6,320 bases of DNA, from assembly GCA_023451915.1 (NCBI GenBank), contig JAEXXS010000360.1:1-6320 (forward strand), given 5' to 3'. A model generated the notes under the pieces. It saw nothing but the letters and a program-made list of their open reading frames with translations. It did not search any database and was not told the origin of the DNA. The translations under genes and the position numbers were made by a program. This stretch comes from Pseudomonadota bacterium. Its GTDB lineage: Bacteria > Pseudomonadota > Alphaproteobacteria > Rhizobiales > Rhizobiaceae. Below, piece by piece: positions 1 through 5,964 of the stretch (its first letter is position 1; every line of letters starts with the position of its first letter).

Positions 1-106
1 TGCGACCGACGAAACCGGTCTTCGACCCGGCAGGCAGCGTCACGCTGGCATGATCGATCAGAAGGCGTCCGGCGATGCGGACGGAAATGTCATCGAGAAT
101 AAGCAT
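1..106 (-). CDS. ABC-F family ATP-binding protein, N-terminal fragment (cut by window edge)
   Basis: Only the first 35 codons are present; the gene continues past the left edge. The protein begins MLILDDISVRIAGRLLIDHA and ends in this window at GFVGR, where the first ATP-binding (Walker A) loop should begin. A start straight into 'LDDISVRI.GR.L.D.A..TLPAG.K.GFVGR' with no membrane segment is typical of soluble ABC-F proteins (Uup/YheS/EttA group), which carry two ATPase domains in one chain and act on ribosomes rather than in transport. This is seen from the motif only; the Walker A lysine, the second domain and the linker all lie outside. No good Shine-Dalgarno sequence precedes the ATG. It lies 50 bases downstream of the DinB-family gene on the same strand, so co-transcription is likely. 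Another soluble ABC ATPase remains possible, and the ABC-F subgroup cannot be decided. Confidence 0.8.
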   Translation of the reverse strand, partial: MLILDDISVRIAGRLLIDHASVTLPAGSKTGFVGR

Positions 107-156
107 GGACTGGCTTTTGCACGGCTCCGGGCGTTTCCGCAAGTATCAAACATTGT

Positions 157-669
157 TCAAGCGAAGCGACGACCGCCTTCCGTGCGCTGGAATTGCGACA
201 GATCGAGCGATGGGGCGCTGGTGCCGAGCCGCGTCAGGGCCGCATGGATCTGCCCGCGATGGTGGGTCTGGTGATTGAAGAGATGCGCCAGCGAGGGTGC
301 AAGCCGCTGGCTCATCGTGCGCATGTCCGACACCGTGGTATAGGTAAAACGCCCTGCGAGCTTGTCGGCGTTCAACCCATCCGTATAGCGGCAGATACGT
401 TCATCCTCGGCGTGGCGCAGATCGCGCAGCGTGATGAAATTGTCGGTAATGATCGCGTCGAGCTGCTTTGGATGGTCGCCTTCGCCGGTAAACCGTTTCA
501 TCCAGATGCGGTCTGTCACCAGAAGGTGGTTGAGCGTGCGATGGATCGAGCCGAAAAACAGGCCGAGATCAAGCCGGTATTCCTCGTCGCTCAGATCGGC
601 AGCGGCGGCATAGAGCAGTTCGTTGGCCCAGCGATTGTACCACGCAAACATTTGAAAATGCTGTTCCAT
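157..669 (-). CDS. DinB family protein (putative metal-dependent helical-bundle enzyme)
   Basis: A 170-residue protein of the DinB/YfiT four-helix-bundle superfamily, usual length for the family. The N-terminus MEQHFQMFAWYNRWANELLY is the classic first helix of the group. The three histidines expected to bind a divalent metal are visible: His48 in SIHRTLNHLLVTDRIW, and His133 and His137 in the HLFNHQTHHRGQIH segment. The C-terminal PSLDLSQFQR is also common in the family. Despite the name, this is not the DinB DNA polymerase IV. Members include damage-inducible proteins of unknown function and thiol-dependent transferases (bacillithiol or mycothiol S-transferases, maleylpyruvate isomerase), so no substrate can be assigned. 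No signal peptide is visible; cytoplasmic location is inferred. A GGGGA lies about 7 bases before the ATG, supporting this start. The gene diverges from ndk and probably leads a transcript that continues into the ABC-F gene. Confidence 0.85.
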   Translation of the reverse strand: MEQHFQMFAWYNRWANELLYAAAADLSDEEYRLDLGLFFGSIHRTLNHLLVTDRIWMKRFTGEGDHPKQLDAIITDNFITLRDLRHAEDERICRYTDGLNADKLAGRFTYTTVSDMRTMSQRLAPSLAHLFNHQTHHRGQIHAALTRLGTSAPSLDLSQFQRTEGGRRFA

Positions 670-712
670 GCAATTTCCCCGCTACCCGCCAGCCTGAATC
701 AGAGTGGCATTA

Positions 713-741
713 TCTATGCCTTCAAATTTCTGCCGTCTCAA
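713..741 (-). promoter_or_regulatory. Candidate sigma-70 promoter for the DinB-family gene
   Basis: On the minus strand, TTGAGA (736-741) is followed after 17 bases by CATAGA (713-718). The -35 is a fair match and the -10 a weak one. It would start RNA near position 706, leaving a leader of roughly 37 bases before the ATG at 669. Position and spacing fit; the sequence match alone is not strong. A GANTC site (696-700), the CcrM methylation target in alphaproteobacteria, lies just downstream. Confidence 0.3.
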
Positions 742-783
742 GCTGCTAGGCGGTACTGGATGTGTTCTAAATGGCGCGGCCTC

Positions 784-812
784 TTGGCAATTCGGCCTAT
801 CGACGGTATAGA
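784..812 (+). promoter_or_regulatory. Candidate sigma-70 promoter for ndk
   Basis: TTGGCA (784-789) and TATAGA (807-812) are separated by exactly 17 bases. The -35 matches five of six consensus bases and the -10 four of six with the TATA core intact. It would start RNA near 819, giving ndk a leader of about 36 bases. This is the best promoter-like sequence between the divergent DinB-family gene and ndk. Confidence 0.55.
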
Positions 813-842
813 GCCTCACTTTTCTGAAATTTCCCAGCAAAC

Positions 843-846
843 AAGG
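843..846 (+). promoter_or_regulatory. Ribosome binding site of ndk (decides start)
   Basis: AAGG is placed 8 bases before the ATG at 855. The reading frame is also open from a GTG at 846, but that codon overlaps this site and has no Shine-Dalgarno of its own, so the ATG is preferred. Confidence 0.6.
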
Positions 847-854
847 TGTCAATA

Positions 855-1277
855 ATGGCAATCGAACGTACCTTCTCCATGATCAAGCCCGATGCGACCC
901 GCCGCAACCTGACCGGCGCAATCACCGCCAAGCTTGAAGAAGCTGGTCTGCGTGTTGTCGCTTCGAAGCGCGTCTGGATGAGCCTGCGTGAAGCACAGGG
1001 CTTCTACGCTGTTCACAAGGATCGTCCTTTCTTCGGCGAACTGACCGAATTCATGTCTTCCGGCCCGACGATCGTTCAGGTCCTCGAAGGTGAAAACGCA
1101 ATCGCCAAGAACCGCGAAGTCATGGGCGCCACCAACCCTGCAAACGCAGACGCTGGCACGATCCGCAAGGAATTCGCCCTGTCGATCGGCGAAAACTCGG
1201 TTCACGGTTCGGACGCTCCGGAAACCGCCGCTGAAGAAATCGCTTACTGGTTCTCGGGCACCGAAATCGTCGGCTAA
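855..1277 (+). CDS. ndk: Nucleoside diphosphate kinase
   Basis: This enzyme moves the gamma-phosphate from ATP to other nucleoside diphosphates through a phosphohistidine intermediate, balancing cytoplasmic NTP and dNTP pools. The 140-residue protein, [17 protein letters not shown] onward, has the normal length for bacterial Ndk. The family active-site residues are all visible: Lys11 in MIKPDA, Tyr51, Phe59, Arg87, Thr93 in MGATNP, Arg104 in TIRKEF, Asn114, and the phosphorylated His117 in the signature [13 protein letters not shown]. The ATG at 855 is chosen over an in-frame GTG at 846 because AAGG lies 8 bases before it and family members begin MA(I/V)ERT. The gene has its own candidate promoter and is closed by a strong hairpin terminator, so it looks monocistronic. 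Identification is secure. Confidence 0.98.
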   Translation: MAIERTFSMIKPDATRRNLTGAITAKLEEAGLRVVASKRVWMSLREAQGFYAVHKDRPFFGELTEFMSSGPTIVQVLEGENAIAKNREVMGATNPANADAGTIRKEFALSIGENSVHGSDAPETAAEEIAYWFSGTEIVG

Positions 1278-1293
1278 TCCGATCCGTTGCATG

Positions 1294-1323
1294 AAAAAAG
1301 CCGGGCGCGAGCCCGGCTTTTTT
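1294..1323. terminator. Bidirectional Rho-independent terminator between ndk and the YbaY/META gene
   Basis: A perfect 7-base-pair GC stem, GCCGGGC (1300-1306) with GCCCGGC (1311-1317), closes a four-base GCGA loop. It is flanked by six A's on the left (1294-1299) and six T's on the right (1318-1323), so RNA from either strand forms a GC hairpin followed by a U-run. It lies 17 bases after the ndk stop and about 20 bases beyond the stop of the convergent minus-strand gene, so it can end both transcripts. In plus-strand RNA the loop is a GNRA-type tetraloop, which stabilises hairpins. Confidence 0.92.
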
Positions 1324-1343
1324 GTATCTTTTTTTAAATGAGA

Positions 1344-2150
1344 TCAGAGATTTTGCGCCAGCGTTGCGATCTCTTTGCCGTCCTGATCGAGCAGGACGAG
1401 CTTGCCCACCGTATCGATCTTGTAGGACCGCGTTCTGGTCAGCGTATCGAGGAACTTGCGTTCCTGGTTCATGAGTGCGGGCGGGCACTGCATGTAGGTC
1501 GATCCCACGTCGGCAAAGGAAATATTCTCGCCGGTCACCGTCGCCTTGCTGAAATAACGATTGCAGCCGCCCGAACCGCTGACGGAACCATCGGAGGTGA
1601 CGGTCAGTGTGGTCTGGGCATTGTCGATGACGCCGCCGCCCTGAATGTCTTCGGCCAGCCAGTCCTTGCCTTCGATGCCGATGGACACGGCTTCGTCGGC
1701 GCTCTTGCGCACCATGACGACGCGCATTTCAATCGGAGCGTCGGGATGGGCCGGATCGATGGTGTAATTCTGGTCGTTGACGAACCACAGCGTGTCGCCA
1801 GCCGTAATACGGGCTTGCAGCGCATAGGTATGGCCCGGCTCAATCTTGTCCGTGTCGAAATTGATCGCAAAGGGGATCGGCGATCCCTGCGCGGATTCGA
1901 TGCGGGTTTCGGCAATCGTCTGGGACGGCGCATCGGCAAGCGAGATATCTGCGAGCTGTACCGTCAGCTTGGCTTCCGGCGGCAGGGCGATGCGCTCGCG
2001 ATACATGACCGTGCCACTGACGGTCTTTTCCGCAGCAATGCTGCTGGTCGGCATGGACGTGGTCAGGAACAAGGCTGCGCCGCCAAGCGCGCCAAGACCG
2101 ACCACAATGGCCGCCGCAATGGAAAGAGTGCTCTTCAGTAGTTTTCGCAT
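1344..2150 (-). CDS. YbaY/YscW-like and META (HslJ-like) two-domain envelope protein
   Basis: The 268-residue protein begins MRKLLKSTLSIAAAIVVGLG: a basic start, then a hydrophobic stretch at about residues 7-31. This is either an uncleaved membrane anchor or a signal peptide, with possible cleavage after Ala39/Ala40 (SSIAA-EK). No lipobox cysteine is present, unlike E. coli YbaY and HslJ, which are lipoproteins. Residues ~43-148 (VSGTVMYRERIALPPEAKLTV and following) resemble the YbaY/YscW beta-domain. Residues ~160-268 are a META domain with the typical GGCNRYF motif and a second cysteine in TYMQCPPALM; Cys196 and Cys222 could form a disulfide outside the cytoplasm. Function is not established; HslJ is linked to heat shock and novobiocin tolerance in E. 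coli. The frame is also open from an ATG at 2171, but GCGGGG abuts that codon with no spacing, while a GGA lies 8 bases before the ATG at 2150. The start is therefore uncertain by seven codons. It converges on ndk and shares its terminator. Confidence 0.82.
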   Translation of the reverse strand: MRKLLKSTLSIAAAIVVGLGALGGAALFLTTSMPTSSIAAEKTVSGTVMYRERIALPPEAKLTVQLADISLADAPSQTIAETRIESAQGSPIPFAINFDTDKIEPGHTYALQARITAGDTLWFVNDQNYTIDPAHPDAPIEMRVVMVRKSADEAVSIGIEGKDWLAEDIQGGGVIDNAQTTLTVTSDGSVSGSGGCNRYFSKATVTGENISFADVGSTYMQCPPALMNQERKFLDTLTRTRSYKIDTVGKLVLLDQDGKEIATLAQNL

Positions 2151-2410
2151 TCTTAAAGTCCGAAACCCCATCCCCGCACAGTCGGGAATATTCTCCCAAT
2201 GTGACAGTGTTGTCGTGCCCGTCGCTCTATCCGCATCTGTCAGGAGCTTGATTCACTCCGCAGACAATAATGAAATCTTCATGTGAAAATTGTGGCAGCA
2301 CAAGTAAGCGCCGCCCAAATTACCCTTTATTTTAGGGGTTTAAATAGTTAATTCGCACTTAAAGCGAAACAGAGTTTTCTGCAAATAGATCAAAGAGCTG
2401 ATCCGGCGGA
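2151..2410. other. AT-rich intergenic region between the YbaY/META gene and moaE
   Basis: This 260-base gap is the 5' region of the YbaY/META gene and the 3' region of moaE, both minus strand. No reading frame in it looks real. It contains a perfect TTAA-N7-TTAA motif (2348-2362, separate entry), a GANTC methylation-type site (2250-2254), an 8-base palindrome GAATATTC (2186-2193), and weak inverted repeats just past moaE (2388-2403 and 2352-2368) that lack GC-rich stems and long T-runs. I could not pick a convincing promoter for the YbaY/META gene. Confidence 0.6.
2348..2362. promoter_or_regulatory. Candidate CtrA binding site (TTAA-N7-TTAA)
   Basis: TTAA at 2348-2351 and TTAA at 2359-2362 are separated by exactly seven bases, the full binding consensus of the alphaproteobacterial cell-cycle regulator CtrA. 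It is about 200 bases upstream of the YbaY/META start codon and about 50 bases past the moaE stop, so the likely target is the YbaY/META gene. The surrounding DNA is AT-rich, which raises the odds of a chance match, and the extra consensus bases (TTAACC) are absent. Confidence 0.35.
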
Positions 2411-2899
2411 TTAAGTATTTGGCGATTTGTCCCATCGCTTTCGACTTAATGCGTCGTCATCCTTGGCAGCGACCCAACCATCCGCCGTGCCATCCGCGAG
2501 ATGTTCGCGCTTCCAGAAGGGTGCGCCGGTCTTCATGAAATCCATGAGAAAAGAGGCTGCCTCAAAGGCGGCAAGGCGATGCGCCGAAGCAGTCGCGACG
2601 AGCACGATATTGTCACCGGGCTTGATGAGCCCGTAACGGTGAATGACGGATATGCCAAGAAGCGGCCAGCGCGCCATCGCCTGCTCGGCAATGCGCCTGA
2701 TCTCAGCCTCCGCCATCCCCGGATAATGCTCGAGTTCCAATGCGGAGAGGCGACCATTTTCATCCCGGCAAAGCCCGGAAAAGGTGACAATAGCACCGAT
2801 ATCCTTGCGTCCAGCGCGAAGCTTTTCCACTTCCGCCGTCGCGTCGAAATCATCTTCGCGAACGCTGATGAACAGCGGGCAAATCGACTGCCCGCTCAT
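2411..2899 (-). CDS. moaE: Molybdopterin synthase catalytic (large) subunit MoaE
   Basis: MoaE with MoaD converts precursor Z (cyclic pyranopterin monophosphate) into molybdopterin by adding two sulfurs, in the cytoplasmic molybdenum cofactor pathway. The 162-residue protein shows the family motifs in order: AIVTFSGLCRDENGR, LELEHYPGMAE, VIHRYG, VATASAHRLAAFEA and FMKTGAPFWKRE. The last contains the two catalytic lysines, Lys123 and Lys130, at the same 7-residue spacing as Lys119 and Lys126 of E. coli MoaE. The ATG at 2899 is preferred because GGGTGG lies 5 bases before it and it starts one base after the moaD stop. An in-frame GTG at 2908 would give 165 residues and an 8-base overlap with moaD, and cannot be excluded. 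It is the last gene of the pgsA-moaD-moaE run, with no strong terminator after it. Confidence 0.95.
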   Translation of the reverse strand: MSGQSICPLFISVREDDFDATAEVEKLRAGRKDIGAIVTFSGLCRDENGRLSALELEHYPGMAEAEIRRIAEQAMARWPLLGISVIHRYGLIKPGDNIVLVATASAHRLAAFEAASFLMDFMKTGAPFWKREHLADGTADGWVAAKDDDALSRKRWDKSPNT

Positions 2900-2900
2900 C

Positions 2901-3158
2901 TCAGCCACCCGTCATGGGCGGGAAAAGAGCAACCTCGTCCCCGTCCTGGATGAATTCATCATGTTCGGCATGTTCCTGATTGATGGCCGCTCGGATCACG
3001 TCGCCATGTTCAAAAGCGGCTTCATATTCTTCGCCATGGGTTTTCAGCTGGCTAATGAGTTCACCGACCGTCACTTTCGGGGCAGGGAGGACGATGAGGT
3101 CTTCACCCTTGCCGATTTTCTCCCGCACCCAGGCGAAATAGACCACTTTGACGCTCAC
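2901..3158 (-). CDS. moaD: Molybdopterin synthase sulfur-carrier (small) subunit MoaD
   Basis: An 85-residue ubiquitin-like sulfur carrier. MoaB/MoeB-type adenylation and sulfur transfer convert its C-terminal glycine to a thiocarboxylate, which MoaE uses to sulfurate precursor Z. The visible family hallmarks are the N-terminal strand VKVVYFAWVREKIG, the segment AAINQEHAEHDEFIQDGDEVALFPPMTGG, and the essential Gly-Gly ending (residues 84-85). Length is normal for MoaD. The start is a GTG at 3158, four bases after the pgsA stop; there is no ATG near the expected N-terminus, and only a weak ribosome binding site (GGAT or TGAG) can be seen, so translation may depend on coupling to pgsA. moaE begins one base after the stop, consistent with equal production of the two partners. 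Confidence 0.95.
   Translation of the reverse strand: MSVKVVYFAWVREKIGKGEDLIVLPAPKVTVGELISQLKTHGEEYEAAFEHGDVIRAAINQEHAEHDEFIQDGDEVALFPPMTGG
2905..2910 (-). promoter_or_regulatory. Ribosome binding site of moaE (inside the end of moaD)
   Basis: GGGTGG on the minus strand is 5 bases before the ATG at 2899. It is part of the codons for the terminal Gly-Gly of MoaD, so moaE translation is probably coupled to that of moaD. Confidence 0.45.
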
Positions 3159-3162
3159 GAGC

Positions 3163-3747
3163 TCAATCCATCACGTGCTTGAGGCCTGCCTTGAAATAAT
3201 CCCAGCCCGTATAGAGCGTGAGGATTGCCGATATCCAGAGCAGGACAATGCCCAGTTCCGTTACATAGGGCATGATTTTATCACCGGCTGGGCCAGCGAG
3301 CAAAAAGGCCAGTGCAACCATTTGTGCCGTGGTTTTCCATTTCGCAAGACGCGAAACCGGAACGCTGACCTTAAGTTCCGCGAGATATTCGCGCAGGCCC
3401 GAAACCAGAATTTCGCGGCACAGGATGATGATTGCCGCCCACAGGGTCCAGCCGGCAATGGTGCCATCAGCCGCCAGAAGCAACAGAATCGCAGAGACGA
3501 GAAGCTTGTCTGCGATCGGGTCAAGCATGCGACCGATCGTCGAGGTCTGCTTCCAGATACGGGCAAGATAGCCGTCGAAGAAATCGGTGATGCTGGCCAC
3601 GATAAACAGGCCGAGAGCGGTCCAGCGGGCGAAGTCGCTGGATTCAAGGCGTCCCTCCACAAAGAAGCACAACACCACAAGCGGCACAGCGACAATCCGT
3701 CCGTAAGTGAGAATGTTGGGCAAGGAAAGGGTATGTTTGTTCTGCAT
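3163..3747 (-). CDS. pgsA: CDP-diacylglycerol-glycerol-3-phosphate 3-phosphatidyltransferase
   Basis: PgsA transfers the phosphatidyl group from CDP-diacylglycerol to glycerol-3-phosphate to make phosphatidylglycerophosphate, the committed step to phosphatidylglycerol and cardiolipin, in the inner membrane. The 194-residue protein has the full CDP-alcohol phosphatidyltransferase signature DGxxAR-x8-GxxxDxxxD: Asp58-Gly59, Ala62-Arg63, Gly72, Asp76 and Asp80 in DGYLARIWKQTSTIGRMLDP, with Asp55 just before. Several hydrophobic stretches fit membrane helices (about 18-30, 42-54, 82-96, 100-114, 141-154, 165-179). The N-terminal SLPNILTYGRI and the LCREILVSGLREY segment are typical of PgsA rather than of phosphatidylserine or phosphatidylcholine synthases. 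A GGCGGAAC precedes the ATG at a short distance. It is 120 bases downstream of uvrC and four bases ahead of moaD. Confidence 0.96.
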   Translation of the reverse strand: MQNKHTLSLPNILTYGRIVAVPLVVLCFFVEGRLESSDFARWTALGLFIVASITDFFDGYLARIWKQTSTIGRMLDPIADKLLVSAILLLLAADGTIAGWTLWAAIIILCREILVSGLREYLAELKVSVPVSRLAKWKTTAQMVALAFLLAGPAGDKIMPYVTELGIVLLWISAILTLYTGWDYFKAGLKHVMD

Positions 3748-3765
3748 TGTTCCGCCGTAACCGTA

Positions 3766-3794
3766 ATTTTGTGCACATCAACAGGGATGAGCAA
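3766..3794 (-). promoter_or_regulatory. Weak candidate promoter for pgsA-moaD-moaE
   Basis: In the 120-base gap after uvrC, the minus strand reads TTGCTC (3789-3794), 17 bases, then CAAAAT (3766-3771). The -10 matches four of six bases. RNA would start near 3759, leaving a leader of only about a dozen bases, which is short, so confidence is low. No rho-independent terminator follows uvrC (the TGCGC-TTTT-GCGCA hairpin at 3843-3856 has no T-run), so read-through from uvrC is equally possible. Confidence 0.25.
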
Positions 3795-3867
3795 TAAAAT
3801 CAACACTTGTGCAGCTGTTCTGCTCGGACCTTATGACGCTGCTGCGCAAAAGCGCATCAAAATTGCG

Positions 3868-5964
3868 TCACCTGTCACGAAAATGGTCATGAATGGTGCG
3901 TGCCATCGCCTCCGATATGCCGTCGATCTGCATCAGGTCTTCCACCGCCGCACGGGAAACAGCCTTTGCCGTTCCAAAATGATGCAGCAATGCGCGTTTG
4001 CGCGACGGACCGATTCCCGCAATTTCATCGAGCGGGTTCTTGACCATTTCCTTCTTGCGTCGCGCCCGGTGTGTGCCGATGGCGAAACGGTGCGCCTCGT
4101 CGCGCATGCGCTGGATGAAATAAAGAACCGGATCGCGCGGCGGCAGGGTGAAGGGCTGCTTGCCTTCCACGAAAAACCGTTCACGTCCCGCTTCACGGTC
4201 CACGCCCTTGGCGATGCCGATCGCATTGACGAGATTGGCGATACCCATTTCATTGAGAATCTGACGCACAGCTCCCACTTGCCCCTGTCCACCATCAATG
4301 AGAATCACATCGGGCCAGGCTGGGAAACTGTCATTTATTTCAGGCGCTTCAGGGCTTTCCGAGGCGGGCGCTTCATCTGGCGCGCCATGTTCCTTCACCA
4401 GCCTTGAGAAGCGACGCTCGATCACCTCGCGCATCATGCCAAAATCGTCGCCCGGCGTGATGTCGGTCGAGCGGATATTGAACTTGCGATACTGGTTTTT
4501 GGCGAAACCTTCCGGCCCGGCGACGATCATGCCGCCAACGGCGTTCGTACCCATGATGTGCGAATTATCGTAGACCTCAATACGGCGTGGCGTGCGCGCA
4601 AGACCGAATGTCTCCGCCATGCCTTGTAGCAGGCGCGCCTGCGATGAAGTTTCGGCAAGCCTGCGGCCCAATGCTTCGCGCGCATTGGTCAGCGCGTGAT
4701 CAACGAGATCCTTTTTCTCGCCGCGCTGGGGCACATTGACCTGCACCTTATGACCGGCGCGGGTGGAAAGCGCCTCGGCGATGAGCGCCTGTTCTTCCAC
4801 GGCCTCGGATAAAAGCACAAGGCGCGGGCAGGGCTTGTCGTCGTAGAACTGCGACAGGAACGCGCCCAGAACTTCCGCCGGACCTAGCGAGCTGTCGGCC
4901 TTTGGATAATAAGCGCGGTTGCCCCAGTTCTGGCCGGTGCGGAAGAAGAAGACCTGAATACAGGTCATGCCGCCTTCCTGATGGATGGCGAAAACATCGG
5001 CTTCCTCAACCGTCTGCGGATTAATGCCCTGATGCGACTGGACATGCGAAAGCGCCGCCAAACGGTCGCGATAGACTGCGGCATGTTCGAAATCGAGATC
5101 GGCAGACGCCGCCTGCATGGCGGTGGCCAGATGATCTTTCACCGACTGGCTCTTGCCGGACAGGAATGCCTTGGCCTCGGAGACCAGTTCGGCATAATCC
5201 GCATCGCTGATTTCGTGCGTGCAGGGGCCGGAGCAGCGCTTGATCTGATAGAGCAGGCAGGGGCGGGTGCGGCTTTCAAAAACCGAATCGGTGCAGGTGC
5301 GCAGCAAAAAGGCGCGTTGCAGCGCATTGATCGTGCGCCCCACAGCGCCCGCCGAGGCAAAGGGGCCGAAATAATCGCCCTTGCGCGAGCGTGCGCCGCG
5401 ATGTTTGAAAATGCCGGGCGCGCGATGATCGCCCGTCAGAAGAATATAAGGAAAAGACTTGTCGTCGCGCATCAGCACGTTGAAGCGCGGGCGCAATCTT
5501 TTGATCAGATTGGCTTCAAGCAGCAGCGCTTCGGTTTCCGTGCGCGTCACGACGAATTCCATCATCGCCGTCTCGCGGATCATGCGGACGATGCGATTCG
5601 AATGGGCTATGCCACGGGCATAATTGGAAACGCGCTTTTTGAGATTGCGCGCCTTGCCGACATAAAGCACGTCGCCATCGCTGTTGAACATGCGATAGAC
5701 GCCGGGATTGTTCGGCAGGCGTTTGACGAAAGCGTTGATGATATCCTGACCGCTGAGCCCTGCCGTATCCGGCAACCCGTCCGACGAATCCCACTGGATC
5801 TGGTCGGCCATGGAAGGTGCTGCGATAATTTCAGCGCCGGTATCGTCGCTATCGTCATCATCTTCGGTTTCCGCGTCGCCAATGATAATACCCGCCACGT
5901 CCTGCTCGTCGTCGGACGGCAAGCTGGAGCCAGTATCGTCATGGTTTTTGCGGTTGCCGCTCAT
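3868..5964 (-). CDS. uvrC: Excinuclease ABC subunit C (UvrC)
   Basis: UvrC is the nuclease of bacterial nucleotide excision repair: bound to UvrB at a lesion, it cuts the damaged strand on both sides. The 698-residue chain shows, in order: an acidic disordered N-terminal extension (~1-75, with a TEDDDDSDD run at 33-41); the GIY-YIG nuclease for the 3' cut (~85-163; GVY at 88-90, Tyr101, Lys104, Arg111, Glu150, Asn162); four cysteines at 224, 236, 244 and 248 with the 12-8-4 spacing of the E. coli UvrC iron-sulfur ligands; the UvrB-binding UVR helix pair (~273-307); the RNase H-like nuclease for the 5' cut with the Asp466 (VYDNSH), Asp557 (LIDGGQGQ), His625 (RDEAHRF) triad; and tandem helix-hairpin-helix motifs (~645-696). 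It is longer than E. coli UvrC (610) because of the N-terminal extension and an Ala/Pro/Glu insert at ~523-549. The ATG at 5964 is chosen because it forms an ATGA overlap with the upstream SDR stop and has AGGA 8 bases before it; the frame stays open 11 codons further. Confidence 0.97.
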   Translation of the reverse strand: MSGNRKNHDDTGSSLPSDDEQDVAGIIIGDAETEDDDDSDDTGAEIIAAPSMADQIQWDSSDGLPDTAGLSGQDIINAFVKRLPNNPGVYRMFNSDGDVLYVGKARNLKKRVSNYARGIAHSNRIVRMIRETAMMEFVVTRTETEALLLEANLIKRLRPRFNVLMRDDKSFPYILLTGDHRAPGIFKHRGARSRKGDYFGPFASAGAVGRTINALQRAFLLRTCTDSVFESRTRPCLLYQIKRCSGPCTHEISDADYAELVSEAKAFLSGKSQSVKDHLATAMQAASADLDFEHAAVYRDRLAALSHVQSHQGINPQTVEEADVFAIHQEGGMTCIQVFFFRTGQNWGNRAYYPKADSSLGPAEVLGAFLSQFYDDKPCPRLVLLSEAVEEQALIAEALSTRAGHKVQVNVPQRGEKKDLVDHALTNAREALGRRLAETSSQARLLQGMAETFGLARTPRRIEVYDNSHIMGTNAVGGMIVAGPEGFAKNQYRKFNIRSTDITPGDDFGMMREVIERRFSRLVKEHGAPDEAPASESPEAPEINDSFPAWPDVILIDGGQGQVGAVRQILNEMGIANLVNAIGIAKGVDREAGRERFFVEGKQPFTLPPRDPVLYFIQRMRDEAHRFAIGTHRARRKKEMVKNPLDEIAGIGPSRKRALLHHFGTAKAVSRAAVEDLMQIDGISEAMARTIHDHFRDR

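Noticed and set aside
193..855. 220-codon plus-strand reading frame opposite the DinB-family gene, ending TAATG at the ndk start
   Set aside because: It is antisense to a well-supported gene, its translation has no recognisable domain, and the ndk promoter lies inside it. The stop/start overlap with ndk looks like chance.
1338..2141. 267-codon plus-strand reading frame opposite the YbaY/META gene
   Set aside because: It mirrors a gene with clear domain motifs; the translation is rich in Arg/Gly/His, as expected from the complement of a GC-rich gene, and begins just after a terminator.
2184..2197. Palindrome GAATATTC within GGGA-N6-TCCC, close upstream of the YbaY/META gene, as an operator
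   Set aside because: Eight-base palindromes are common by chance, no known regulator motif is matched, and there is no second copy in the window.
2352..2403. Two small inverted repeats after moaE (TTCGC/GCGAA and GATCA/TGATC) as a terminator
   Set aside because: Each stem is only five base pairs, AT-containing, and lacks a following run of T's on the minus strand.
3843..3856. Hairpin TGCGC-AAAA-GCGCA just past the uvrC stop as a terminator
   Set aside because: On the minus strand it is followed by GCAGCG rather than a T-run; it may only stabilise the 3' end.
3148..4407. 419-codon plus-strand reading frame opposite pgsA and the end of uvrC
   Set aside because: It spans two secure minus-strand genes and the gap between them, with no recognisable motif and no plausible ribosome site. 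It is a shadow frame.
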